The notes under the pieces: model-generated
Told to the model about the DNA's origin: nothing
The model's input: only the letters and a program-made list of their open reading frames with translations
Databases searched by the model: none
Source of the DNA: Chalara sp. BL73
Lineage: Eukaryota > Ascomycota > Leotiomycetes > Helotiales
Direction: 5' to 3'
NCBI GenBank assembly: GCA_918026815.1
Contig: CAKJVC010000049.1
Location: forward strand, 124,001-188,000
Length of the DNA stretch: 64,000 bases
Program-made: the position numbers and the translations under genes
Shown here: one piece after another, positions 19,637 through 31,341 of the stretch
How positions within the stretch are numbered: position 1 is the stretch's first letter
Layout: every line of letters begins with the position of its first letter

Positions 19637-22379
19637 TTAATTTTCGCACCACTTCTCCATTTTCTGCATTAGGTCAAGCATTTGGAATGGTTTCGGCACG
19701 ATGTCATCCTGAGAGCATGAATTTAAGCTTGTCAAATAACTCGAAAAGGTAGGCTTACCATGCCAGCTGCCATAGCTACTTCCATCTGCTCGACCCTTGC
19801 GTTCGCTGTGACGGCGATGATTGGCGTATGGCCGATCAACTTGCGGTCCTGCTCCAGCTCTCGAATTCTTCGAGCACATGTGAGCCCGTCCATTATAGGC
19901 ATCTCAAGATCCATCAATATCAGGGATAGCTCTAGTTGGGCTTTGTCAACAGCATTAGCCCAGAGGCTTGTCTTTTCCAGAAAATTCAGTGCTTCCACCC
20001 CATGATTTGCAACGTAAACGGTACATCCACTATTCCGAAGCTGTTTGCTTAGGACTTTCTGATTGATAAGATTGTCTTCAACAAGAAGGATTTGGTAATT
20101 ATGACGAGCTCTTTCGATCGGTGGTGGTATGAAGGGTTCTGATAACTTTGTAGTGTTTTTTGGAAGTGTTGAGGTAGGAGAGCATTTCGAAGCGGTTGTA
20201 ATTGGTTCTGGGCCAGATGGTTGTGTCGTTTTTCTTCCTTTGATATAGAAAGCGAATGTACTTCCCTCCCCTACATAGAAATATCCCGAAGTTAGTTTGG
20301 CTATTCAAAAATGCCTGCAGAGCATTCTAATACTTCGCGATCGAATCACGCATAAGACATGTACAAGGAGAAATTGCATGGCTTAGCCGCAGAACAGCTC
20401 ATAAAACTTTCTTATGTGGATTATTTCGCTTCAAGAAGCTGATGCTCACCTGCAGTGCTTGCACATCCAATCTCGCCCCCTTGTAGCTCAGTAAGCTCTC
20501 TAGATATAAACAGGCCTAGTCCCGATCCGCCATATTGAACGTGAGTTCGCGGTGAGGCCTGAGAGAATCTGTGGAACAAACGAGTCTTTTCAAACTCATC
20601 CAAGCCTCTCCCTGTATCTCGTACTGCAAAGTACAAGTATACTTCTTCACCTGTTCCCCACTCAGGGCCGAGTACTAAATCTTGAATTTCCGCAGAATCT
20701 CTGGATGGGAACCATTGAATTGCGGGCGCTGCATCTTTAGGGGGTTTTGACGATGATGCACCAATTCTGAACTCGATTTGACGCTCCTCCTCCGATCGCG
20801 TAAATTTAATAGCATTAGTCAGAAGGTTTATAAATATTTGCGTCAATCTGACTGGGTCACAGAAGACTTCGTCGATTTTTGCTTTCTTGTAAGAATCCTC
20901 AATCGTGAAAGTCATCTTGATATCATCGGCTGCAAACTCACTCTCGAACAATTTCATAGTTCTCCGAACAATTCCTTCAACATCAACTTGCACAGGGGTG
21001 ACATCTAGCATTTTCGAATTGAGCTTTGATAGTGTCAGAACATCATCGATTATTCGCTTTTGATGTTGAGCGCATAAAATTATCGTCTGGGCCGCCTCTA
21101 GATTATTGTCCACAAGTTCTTGGGAAATTATTGCAGTCTTGTCCGTTGACGACTTAAAATCGATCAAGGAGTTTGCGATTCCATCGGCACACATGAGCAT
21201 TGCACTAAGTGGGTTACGCATCTCGTGTGAAGTCATATCAATGAAGTTCTCCTGATGCCTCTTTGCCTCTGCTAATGCCTCAACAAGCTGCGCACGAGCA
21301 AGAGCATGCTCTTCAGCGGCTTTCTGCTCGCTAATATCCGTTATGCATCCCATAATAGTCAACAGATTCCCATCTTCATCCCATTCTTGATCGCAAGAGC
21401 AAAGAATCCACTTCTGTCTTTTGTTGCCTTGAGAATCAGTAGACGGATTTCGGAGGCGAAGTGCGAAAGACCTGGCGCCTCGTTGTGTGGTTAACAGTAT
21501 CCATTCCTCGGTAATCTTGGGATGATCTATCTCAGAAATGACATTCATAAAAGACATTTTCCCTTCGAGGCCTTTAGGATGACCTGTGATCTCGTACCAC
21601 ATATCGTTGCAGTACAGAATGTCACCGTCTGGAGACAGATAATACATCCCTACGGGATTTAATTCTGTTAGAACTCTAAACTTTGACATACTGTCTGCAA
21701 GCTGGTTCTTCAAGTACTCTGGATCTAGTGGATCAGGTATTGGGCGTGTACTGGACGTAGACCTTGAAGTGGTTCCGCTAGATTTAGGAGTGCCATGATT
21801 ATGTTTGCGCTGGTGGGGGACGTGTGAAGCACTTATTACTCTCCACCTATTCCGCAACATAGTACTAGTCCATAGCATCTCACGAAAAGTATGCCGCGGG
21901 CAATAGCCCTCGGTTGAGCTATCCTCGCTGGCCCATTCGCGAAACTCGTCCTCAAGAGCGATGATTTCAGGTGAAGGAGATGCTGAGGTTGAATTTGTGG
22001 ATGACGACGGATAATAAGTGTCCGCTGCAACAACGTTCCGGAGGTCATCGAAAAATTTCAAGGCTATATTGCAGAATACTGCGTTGAGGCGGTGATTGGT
22101 GATCATCTCCGGAGAGCGAAAGTCGAGGATGAAGGTAGGTCGAGTATCAATCTCGAGCAGCTCTTTGATCCCGATGCTCTCAAGTTCGTCGGGGAAGATT
22201 AATGACAAGTTATCTGACTGCTTCGGGTGAGTTTGCTTTTCGACCATTGCGCCTGAACCAGAGGGAGTGTTATTCGAGCCGCTACCATTCATTGCGACAA
22301 CAGGCTTAACCTGTTTCAAGATGGGAGGAATACTGCCATCGTCAAACCGTCCTCTCTTGCTTGGTCGTTCATCGTCCAT
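19637..22379 (-). CDS. Hybrid sensor histidine kinase 1 (PAS–HisKA–HATPase–receiver)
   Basis: Exons 22379–20450, 20270–19759 and 19708–19637 give 837 aa. An N-terminal region of about 230 residues includes disordered Ser-rich stretches. A PAS domain follows (about 235–350, LTELNPVGMYYLSPDGDILY). The H-box FIDMTSHEMRNPLSAM has the phospho-acceptor His385, the N-box LLTNAIKF includes Asn522, and the G-boxes are DTGRGL and GGSGLGLF. A receiver occupies about 702–837 with Asp764 (LMDLEMPIMDG) and a C-terminal VPKPF Lys. All catalytic residues are present and there is no TM segment, so it should be a soluble phosphorelay sensor feeding an HPt protein. The first intron is 179 nt and the second is 50 nt. 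The signal is unknown. It is paired head-away with the kinase at 26502–30943. Confidence 0.95.
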
Positions 22380-24107
22380 GTTGTGCTAGCGCCTAGTCTT
22401 GCAAGCAGTGAGAAGGCGCGAGTATCGCGTTGTGCCGTCAAACTAGGGTTGTACCGGAACTCTATACAGCAGGCATGCTACATTCAACCTCGAGACACGC
22501 AAACACATGTCCTTGACCAGCAAACACCTAGTAAAAAACCCACGCCTGCGTGGTGATATACACTTTTCTGATGAATGTGCGGTCATCAACTTATGTGGAA
22601 ACCACTAGCTATTTGTGTCCCGTGTTAGATGTTGGACAAGGAAGCAAACTTGAGCACGTGATTAGCCACTTTACGCCATGAGGCATCGCAATCGTCGATC
22701 GTTGCAAGTGAAGGAATTTGAGCCCGTTAGTTTATCATATATTAAGTAAAGTCTGTTATATACCCTTTTAAAATGAGGAGAGGCTGTATTGAGAAGGGAT
22801 ACCGGCTCTAAAGCACCAAAAAAAGCACCGCAAAGCTCTTCCCCGCTTTCCTCGAATCCTGTGATGCGCCCATTTCCAGGAATTCAATCGCAAGCTATGA
22901 AGAGATTGTCATGTCTCATAATGCACAGATAATTTGCAGACCAGTCGCAAGATTCTTCACAGGCGTCCGGTTTTCATTCTGTGGCATGTGGAAAGGAAGG
23001 CCCCAGAAAGTCGCCCCTTTATCAAGCCGACTAGGATTGGTTCTTTAGCGAATGTTGAAGTCACCAAACCAATTCATCTAGGTAGGTATCAATAGATAGA
23101 CAGGGCAAACTTTGTATCTTCAGCATAACTGAATGGGTTAAAGTACCTCCAAAAACGAGGCCATGGGCAGGTTTGCAACCTCCATGCCCTCAGCTGTCAT
23201 TGACGGAAAAGTGATAGCTGAAGTGGCTGACTGTGCCAAGCTTGCCAAGCAGCTGTCGGGCTGTTCCTCTTTCGCGGAGAACGCCCCGTCAATCAGACCC
23301 AACACTCTTGTCAACGACTTTCTGCTCCGACGGAGTCTCGAGTTCAAAGGTAGGCTGGAGTCAGCTCGCGAAGCCTTCACACCTGTAAAATCTCATGCCC
23401 ACCTTACGCCCATCCCATTGCTAAACATGTGTCTGCCATTCCTCGGCAAGAAATCCGGCGCTTCCGGGTAAGCTCTTTAAGTTGCCTGGTACAACTTTCT
23501 GCTCAAGAAAGGGTCAGTAACAGTGTCAGCAGTGAAACCAAAGCGAAAGAGAAACACAAGAAAAACTTCCGGCGGAACACTGTCGGCGTGGATGTGGCAC
23601 GATATTCGAATGGCAGACGGGTGAACAATCATATTAAGGAGCAAGGCACCCGTTGGAGGTTTGAACCTTTTGGCTCGACACCCGTTGAGCGACGATTTTG
23701 ATATCCGGTAGACTCTATGGTCATCGCGGAGTTTGGCTTGGCGGATGCAACAGTATAGCAAACGTGTACTTAGTAGCTCGCCTCTGGGACTGGGGCAGTG
23801 TACAATAAAATTACGACATATCCGGACCTAAATCAGATTACTACCCTTCTTACACAACCTTTGACCATACTTGAGGTCTGGATTAGAACTCAATTCCTGA
23901 TTAATCACAGACATGGATGACTCGATTGCAAATGGCAGGTTTTCAAACAAGCAGCTTCGAGAATTATGGCAGAGCATCATAAACTTCAGCCAATCCTCTC
24001 CTCCAATGTTTGAAAATCCGTGAGGAATGAAATCCCGGAGCATATACCGGATTAGAGAGTGTCTCGGTTTTTTATTCTAAATAACGTCAAAGTCTTCCTA
24101 CCTGATC
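22380..24107. other. Intergenic, 1.7 kb
   Basis: Promoter side of hybrid kinase 1 and 3' side of the hydroxylase gene. Overlapping ORFs on both strands at 23138–23471 look somewhat protein-like but carry no convincing domain or splice chain. Nothing else was recognised. Confidence 0.45.
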
Positions 24108-25535
24108 TTATATAGATCTATTTTCCGTCCAACCTTGGCCATGGTCTGGTTGCTGGACAACTTCCATCTGCCCCTTGGTAAGCCTAATCCCCGTTCTCCT
24201 TGATGCCTGCCACAGTGCCGCCTGTCTATCTCTTTGCTGCCTCCATGCTTTAGCATCAGCTTCTGGAATGGAGCTTTTTGTCCCATGCAGCCAGTCAAAG
24301 AACCCCAAGGTACCGAAGTTAACCGCCGTTTTTGGATTGAATGCTCGTTCATGGTGCAGGTCATGCTTCCCTGGGTCATTTATCCATGATCTGAAACCGG
24401 TATGTGCCAACACAGAGGAAGCAGTGGCGGCCATTATCCAAACATAAAGAGTGACCAGGTGCGTAGAAAATGGAGGCGGTAGGAATATCTGAGTGAGGAG
24501 GGGACCGATGAGAGCAGGAAATAAGTTGAAGAGTATCTGCTCCCAGGGCGAGCAATACCATGCGGCGATTCCTAAATTTGCTTTTGTTCTGTGATGTAGT
24601 TTATGGGATCGGTTAAAGTACTTGTGCAAGTTTCTAGCCATCGTGAAAGGTAGGATCTTATAGTAAAAGGCATCGGTAGAGGGACCATGGTGTGCGATCC
24701 AGTGAGGGTAAAAATAGAAGAAGTCATTGCATATATACCATAGAAGAAATTGAATTGGCGGAACGTACGACCTTGGAAGCTCAACAATATCTACTGTCTC
24801 GATCCCTGCTTGCAAAAGCAGAATCCAATATCCAAGAAACGCCATAAAAGACAGAAGGATGTTGTATCCCACTGTCTCCAACACTTTGAAGAACTCCTTG
24901 GAGTCCTCTAAAGCCGTGTGAGTCCGTTTCTGAATATTTTTGTTCATGTTTTTCCGATGGTTGTCCTCATAGATGTGAAAAATGAAGTCCAGCCATCTCG
25001 CTGGCAAATAACCTCCTATTCTAGAAGATTTGGCTGCTTTGAGATATTGTTCCAGTAAGTCTGGCTTCCAGTGATATAGTTCGTGACGCAGAGATAACAG
25101 AGAGACAATAAGATATGTAAATCCGGCCAAAAAGTTAGGCACAACCCAGCCGCGCCAGAGAGAATAGGGATCTAAACGTGCTGAGCCAAGATGTGCTACA
25201 AGACCAAAGCGGCTTTGGTTGAGGGCGTTTCGGTAGTTCGTAGATTTGGTGATGAAGAACTCCCAGTAGCCAAAATAGTGATAGTTGTTGGATACGATAA
25301 GAAGGAGTTCCAATGTTATTAGAACTACAATTTCGATGCCAAGATTGATAATAAAATGTCCAGGGGCTCTTTTTATAATGAAACTCCACTCTTTTTGTAT
25401 TTCATCCGCAACTTTCTCATTGCTTACAGCATTTTTCGCCTCCACATCGCCGACCATAATCTTCTTGAGCGGATGTTGCAACAGATTGCCAAATATGAAG
25501 AGTCGATGGATCAAATAATATGAGCTGATATTCAT
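24108..25535 (-). CDS. Sterol desaturase / fatty acid hydroxylase superfamily membrane protein
   Basis: Single exon, 475 aa. The three histidine clusters that bind the di-iron centre are all present: HWIAH at 278–282, HKLHH at 311–315 and HDLHH at 391–395, with an extra His at 378 (AHTG). Hydrophobic helices lie near residues 62–82, 133–148, 225–243 and 355–377. This fits an ER integral-membrane hydroxylase/desaturase acting on a sterol or lipid chain. The longer N-terminus distinguishes it from a typical ERG3 and no exact substrate can be assigned. The first ATG at 25535 gives a hydrophobic start; Met27 (ATG at 25457) is an alternative. It lies between two divergent hybrid histidine kinases, on the same strand as the first. 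Confidence 0.88.
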   Translation of the reverse strand: MNISSYYLIHRLFIFGNLLQHPLKKIMVGDVEAKNAVSNEKVADEIQKEWSFIIKRAPGHFIINLGIEIVVLITLELLLIVSNNYHYFGYWEFFITKSTNYRNALNQSRFGLVAHLGSARLDPYSLWRGWVVPNFLAGFTYLIVSLLSLRHELYHWKPDLLEQYLKAAKSSRIGGYLPARWLDFIFHIYEDNHRKNMNKNIQKRTHTALEDSKEFFKVLETVGYNILLSFMAFLGYWILLLQAGIETVDIVELPRSYVPPIQFLLWYICNDFFYFYPHWIAHHGPSTDAFYYKILPFTMARNLHKYFNRSHKLHHRTKANLGIAAWYCSPWEQILFNLFPALIGPLLTQIFLPPPFSTHLVTLYVWIMAATASSVLAHTGFRSWINDPGKHDLHHERAFNPKTAVNFGTLGFFDWLHGTKSSIPEADAKAWRQQRDRQAALWQASRRTGIRLTKGQMEVVQQPDHGQGWTENRSI

Positions 25536-26501
25536 TATGGCTATTTGCGCCTTTATATTAAGTGCTGTATTCAGGGCTGTAAGTTTGATCCCACACCGTT
25601 TCCCATTCAGTCTTGTAAGGCTGGAGCCTGTCCCGCCGAGGCTGCATTGGGAGTGGCGCGGCTGTTCAGCGCCTTCGAAGGCAGACGATTAGGCTTCTTC
25701 AACAACTCATGTACTTGACGCCATCATTTGGTTTGTTTCTAGGCATGAATGCATCGATGGGAATTATTTATAGAACTGCGACACGCAAAGACATTATCAT
25801 TGCAAATTAATGCATCATGAGCAGGAATCCACACACTCTTGGCGTAGCCTCAACGCTTCAAATATAAATGAATTCCTAATAGCTCATAGAAGAATGGATC
25901 ATTAATACATCGAGGTGCTTTCCAGAAGAAAAGAAAAAGACATGAGGTCTCCTTGGCGACACGTGGTGCAGTTCATGACTCGAGCTGCTGATGAGCTTGA
26001 AGATGGTGACGGTTTTGTTAATTGGGAATCCGACGATTGTTGGAGTGTTCGGCTTGATAGTTTGATACCTGATGATATCAGAGGCCTAGACTGCCGCACG
26101 CATAGGACAGATACAGCACAGAGTAGTACTTTATAGTGTGTTCTCATCCCCATAAATGATGCGTTCGCCTATCTACCCGGGGACTCGGGATCGGATCGCC
26201 GCCAAGCGACTACATCATGAGAAGCGTGCCCCTTTTGTGTGTGGCTTCTAGTTTCAATTCATTTTTGCTTTTCTGTACCATTACATCCTGGCTATTCTCC
26301 AACCTTGAGGCTTCGCTCCCTATATCTCTTATTCTGTATGGTATCATTTCTGTCCCGCCGACAACATGCACTTTGAAGTGCTCGATCTTACCTGTTTCAT
26401 CCTTGTACGACGCCGTCCGTGAGGAACCCGACTTGTCTCACGCGGAGCCGAATTTCGCAAAACCTGCAATCGATTATATGTGGTGGAGGACATTGTTCAA
26501 G
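25536..26501. other. Divergent promoter region, hydroxylase and hybrid kinase 2
   Basis: About 970 bases between the start of the minus-strand hydroxylase and the start of the plus-strand kinase. Short ORFs at 25902–26153 overlap on both strands and look like chance. The frame of kinase exon 1 is open back to 26217, so an earlier start for the kinase cannot be excluded. Confidence 0.45.
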
Positions 26502-29500
26502 ATGACGGAGAACCAGAAGGCGGGTTCCATCGGAAAGCACAACCAAAGGAAGATCGTTGACTGGCTGTCAAATCCGCCATCCGAGATCTTGACATCTTTC
26601 CAGAATTTTGTGGTAAGCCGGGACTGGGCGCAAACTTCAATTGGCCCTATAGAAGCATGGCCTCCTCAGTTAAGGCAAATGGTGCTGCTTATCATGAATG
26701 ATCCGGAACCCGCTGCGGTATTCTGGGGAGAAGATTCTATCACACCTATGGTAAGTAGTACAAGTCAACATTTCCACATTTACCGCATAGTACCAACATA
26801 AATTATGATTGAGTCTATAATTATAGAAAGGATCTTGGTTGATGCCGGCATAGATATACAACGAGGCTTACGCTCCTGTGCTTGGATCTAAACACCCGGA
26901 TCTCCAAGGGCAGGACCCCTGGGTTCTTCTTGCTGAAGTATGGGAGCATTTTGATAACATTATAAAAGCCCAGAGGATTTCAGGAAAGGCGGTGATGCAA
27001 GCAGGCATACTCTTGCTTCTCAACAGACACGGCATGATGGAGGAGACATACTTCAACTACAAGTTTACCCCTATAATTGGTCCGGATGGGTGGGTGGTTG
27101 GGACACACTGCACATGTACGGAAATTACAGACCAGATTATCTCTGAAAGAAGATTGAAGACTACACAAAACCTTGGTGTTGTTCTCTCCAAATCACGGAC
27201 TATCAATGATCTCTGTATGTATCATCGAATTGTTCGGGTTTCTTGCACGTCATCTTAGCTTGAGCTTGAAGATATCAAAGCTGTACTAATATGAACTCAG
27301 GGGCTGGTATTGTTCACGGGTATGTGGCCAATATTTCGCAAAGAAGTGCATATATGCTAGTGCAAGGTTCGCTTTGGCGACTGCGAAATCACGCTCACAT
27401 CATTTTAGACTTGAGGTTAACGAGTATGATATTCCTACTGCTGTTCTGTATTCTATTACCGAGCAAGAGCACAAAAAATCGACTTTTTTATCAGATGAGA
27501 GTCTTTCCACATCAAAAATATGCAAATTGGAACATTGTATAGGCATAAATGCAGGTCATGTAAGTTAAATTTACAAGGCACATCTTGCTATTTGCAATGC
27601 TTTGATGTTTGCTGTAAAAAAGTATTGCGGCTTCGAAGTGGCATTAACGATAGGTTCGAATAACAGCTAAAGATAGAACTAATTTTGCGTCTCTGGCTTC
27701 AAGGCTTTAGCTCCATCAACCATAAATTTCGATCACGATGAATCGTTTCTAGTCTCGTTCTTCCGAGAAGCCGCCAAGCAATTAAAGCCAGTAGCCGTGC
27801 CTTTAAATGAAACAATATGTGGGCATATGGCAGATTCCGGTAAGCTTTCATCATGGCCTGTAGGTACAGTGCAGCTCATCTCATGTCTAGAGTGGCGAGG
27901 ACATGGGGTACCGGATACCATTGTGATTTGTCCCATCAGAGAATTGGCATTTCTTGTCATAGCTTTGAACCCGCGTCGGCCTTACGATGCTCAGTATCAG
28001 GATTTCATAAATGTCTTAACTCAACAAATTACCTCCCTACAGCTCTCCGCGATTCTTCTTCGTGAAGAAGTCGAAAGGCGTGCTCGAATTGCCAACCAGG
28101 AAGCATTGGCAAGAGCAAAATTGACTAGAGAGCTGTCCGAGAGCGAGACTAAGTTTGTTCGATTTGCCACCCGGGCACCCAGTATGTTACCTGAGAAATA
28201 CTTAATATTCTTTAGTCGTGGATACTGAGCTGAATTTTGGATTTACTGACGTTCAATCTAGTCGGGCTAGCAGTACTTAGAGCTGACGGTTTTACTATAA
28301 CCGCAAATGGTATGTATTATGACTCAGCCCTCTCCTTGTAATTTGCAGCCCCTCCAGCAAGACCCTCTAACTTTGTTCCATTAAATATTTAATTTGCAGA
28401 TGTCTCTCGCGCTGATGCTTGCGAACGTAGACAGCAACCAAGCCTTTTAACGTCAGAAATGCAGCTAGGCATTGCATTATTATTTGCCTACGCCTACTTC
28501 TTGTTAAGCATACTTGCACATCCATAGCTGACAGTTCAACTTAGATCTCTGGCGGGAATTGTGTCAACTTCCAATTGGTTCTGATCGAGCCCAGTGGCAT
28601 CTCGTTCTCGAAAATGGTGAGATTGACCGAGTTAGTGCTGCTTGGGATGAAGTCCTGAGCAGAAAGGTCCCAGTTGATATGACAGTCCGGATGAAAAAAC
28701 GCTGGCAGGCTCCAGAGCCCGATGAGCAAGGGAATCCACAAACAACACCCCGTCATATACTGCTTGCAATGCATCCTGATTTCGACGAGGAAGGAGAGGT
28801 CGAAACAATCATGTCTTGTGTGTCCGATATAAGGTATGTATCATCGTATATGTAGCAATACCCTAGTTATCATGCATTTTATCTTCCATATGCGCGACGA
28901 TAGCTGATAGCAGGGCAGTGGTCTGAAATGGACAGACGCGCAATTACGTAAGAAAATGGATCAAGCTATTGAGTTGAAGAAGCAACAGGAGAAGTTCATT
29001 GATATGACCTCGTAAGTTTTACCCTCGCTCAAGAATGTATTTTCTTCACATAAAGCCGAATTACTAATAACTCTAGACACGAGATGCGTAATCCGCTCTC
29101 GGCCTTGGTATGTGACTTTTCGCTTTACAGCTCCAGACTCTTCAGCCACTATGAGCTAGAAATTTCTTTATTAACTTCAGAATGAACTAGATTGGCTGTG
29201 CAGATGAGATATCAAGGTGCTTGAGTGAATGTCGGGCCTCGCTCCATAACAGAGATGATACGTTTCTCGGCAAAAGAATCAGTCAAAGGAATGATATCGC
29301 ATTAGAACTCATTGATGAGGCTGCAGAAGCTGCAAACACTATCATTTACTGCGCAATGCATCAAAAACGAATCGTTGACGACATTCTGACAGTCTCAAAG
29401 TTGGATTCCGAGCTTTTGGTTGTATCTCCAGAGGCCTCGAGACCAATTGATCTGTTGAGACATGCACTAAAAATGTTTGATTCTGAGATGAAAAGAGCAG

Positions 29501-30943
29501 AAATAAAGCAGCAAACTGTAGAACAAGAATCGTTAGAAGTTCTAGGCATTTATTGGACGTTGCTAGATCCAAGCCGAGTTCTCCAAATTTTTATCAACCT
29601 TATGACGAATGCAATCAAATTCACTCGAACTGAGGATACACGAGCCATCACCGTCACACTAGGTGCTTCCTTGGAGGATCCCTCACTTCTGAACGAGTTT
29701 GGAGTATACTATGCAGAAAGCAAAACTCACCTGGATCAGACTGCGTCGCCGGAATGGGGAGATGGTGAGATAATTTATCTTTCTATCGCAGTGGAAGACA
29801 CAGGGCGTGGCATGAGCGAAGACGAGATGCAGAAACTGTTTAATCTTTTTCAACAAGCCTCTCCAAAGACATACACACAGGTACGTTTGCAGAGAAGTAT
29901 ACTTGATCCGAGAAAAAGCGCCGTACCTGAATGTGTGATGAGAGTTACGGCGCCACGCAACCAATCTTTTATGTTTGCAGGCGTGAAGTGCACCTAATGC
30001 GTAGCTACCGGCTAACCCTATCATAGTATGGAGGCTCAGGTTTGGGCTTGTTTATTTGTCGTCAGCTTGTTGAGATGCAGGGCGGCAAAATTGGGGTGAA
30101 ATCAGTACCCGGTAAAGGAAGCACTTTTCAATTCTATAGTAGGTGGTTTCCTATATCCCTTCACATGCCTGTTAGAACAAATGGGAAGCACCTCTCGTGG
30201 TATTTGTTGCAGGAAAGTCGTAAAAACTTGAGTATTAACGACGTTTCTATAGTTAAAACTAGAAGAACTGTCCCATCGCCAGGCATTGTCAACAGAACAA
30301 AGTCAACGAATGTCCAGCTCATGATTCGCGAAGACGCTCTTCAAGAAGCATGCGGTGCAGAAATCCCAGCTTGGCAAAATCAAATAAAGGCACAGAAGGA
30401 GTCAATCGTCCCCATGATATCTCCAGCGATTCTATCACCAGACTCACTCGCGATACTCGTTGTAGAAGATAATTACGTAAACCAAACAGTTGTGTCCAAG
30501 CAGCTTCGGAGAGAAGGCCATGTTGTTCATGTCGCAAGTCACGGAGAAGAGGCGCTCGAATTCATCCGGAAGACTATGTTTCATCCCCAGTCCACCGGGG
30601 GGTATTTCGCCGAAAGGCTAGATGTAGTGCTTATGGATCTGGAGATGCCGGTGATGGATGGCTTGACGTGCGTCAAACGCATCAGAGAGATGCAGAAGAA
30701 TGGTCAAATTATAGGACATGTGCCCGTGATTGCGGTGACAGCTAATGCTAGGACTGATCAAATTCAAAGGTGTTTTGAGGCTGGAATGGTGCGTGCATTG
30801 AGATAACCTTTGATGATGAGGACTAAAAGTTTTCATAGGATGATGTCACAACAAAACCGTATAGAATCCAAGATATGCTCAAGCAGATCAGAGCATTGTT
30901 GAGGAAATACACTATATCCAAAAGGAAACGGAGCGACGCATGA
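26502..30943 (+). CDS. Hybrid sensor histidine kinase 2 (PAS/GAF-like N-terminus, HisKA–HATPase–receiver)
   Basis: Twelve exons: 26502–26750, 26854–27214, 27301–27319, 27409–27559, 27704–28181, 28262–28309, 28545–28833, 28919–29011, 29077–29107, 29191–29880, 30027–30788 and 30839–30943. They give 1091 aa with all phases matching. The N-terminus has a PAS-like segment (EPAAVFWGEDSITP, IIGPDGWVVG), then a GAF-like region (WAGIVHGLEVNEYDIPTAVL). A second PAS (VLRADGFTITANDLW) leads to the H-box HEMRNPLSAL with His564. N-box (LMTNAIKF), DTGRGM and GGSGLGLF follow. The receiver has Asp1007 (LMDLEMPVMDG) and a TKPY Lys, so it looks fully active. There is no TM segment. The final intron precedes the Asp-Asp of the last receiver helix, exactly as in kinase 1. 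Exons of 19, 31 and 48 nt make automated models error-prone. The start at 26502 is the likeliest ATG; Met at 26478 is an alternative. Confidence 0.9.
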
Positions 30944-31341
30944 GATGAGGGTATCATCCTGCCTATGACCTGTCGCGCTCCAAGATTCTCTTCCCCTGAT
31001 ATGTGGCCCAGGTCGAAGATCGGTTGTAGTCCATGAATTACGACACTATAAGTATGCCATCGAGCATTTACACAAAGTGGGGTCATGGCGTTCATTACTA
31101 CATATATACATTGTATGCTGAAAGTAATCCCTCACTTACTGGGATCCAAGAAGTAGAGCTCTAGAATGATGCTCGCTAGTCTTGGGATATTCGACTTGGT
31201 TAACCTACAGTAGTGGTTTCTGCCACAACAAAATGATAGAATTAGCAAAGGCTCTAACAGGGAGTGCAGATATGAGACAGGGATACACACCTCCTATCCA
31301 TACATGGAACTACTCATTCGTAGCCAAAAATCAAATCTCAC
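30944..31341. other. Convergent intergenic, 3' ends of two genes
   Basis: About 400 bases between the kinase 2 stop and the stop of the minus-strand TM protein. No gene or motif was recognised; it should hold both 3' UTRs. Confidence 0.5.

Noticed and set aside
23138..23471. Overlapping ORFs on both strands; the minus one has a faint glycolipid-transfer-protein-like start
   Set aside because: The resemblance is limited to a few residues near ASFLEV, no continuation was found in either direction, and the opposite strand is equally open.
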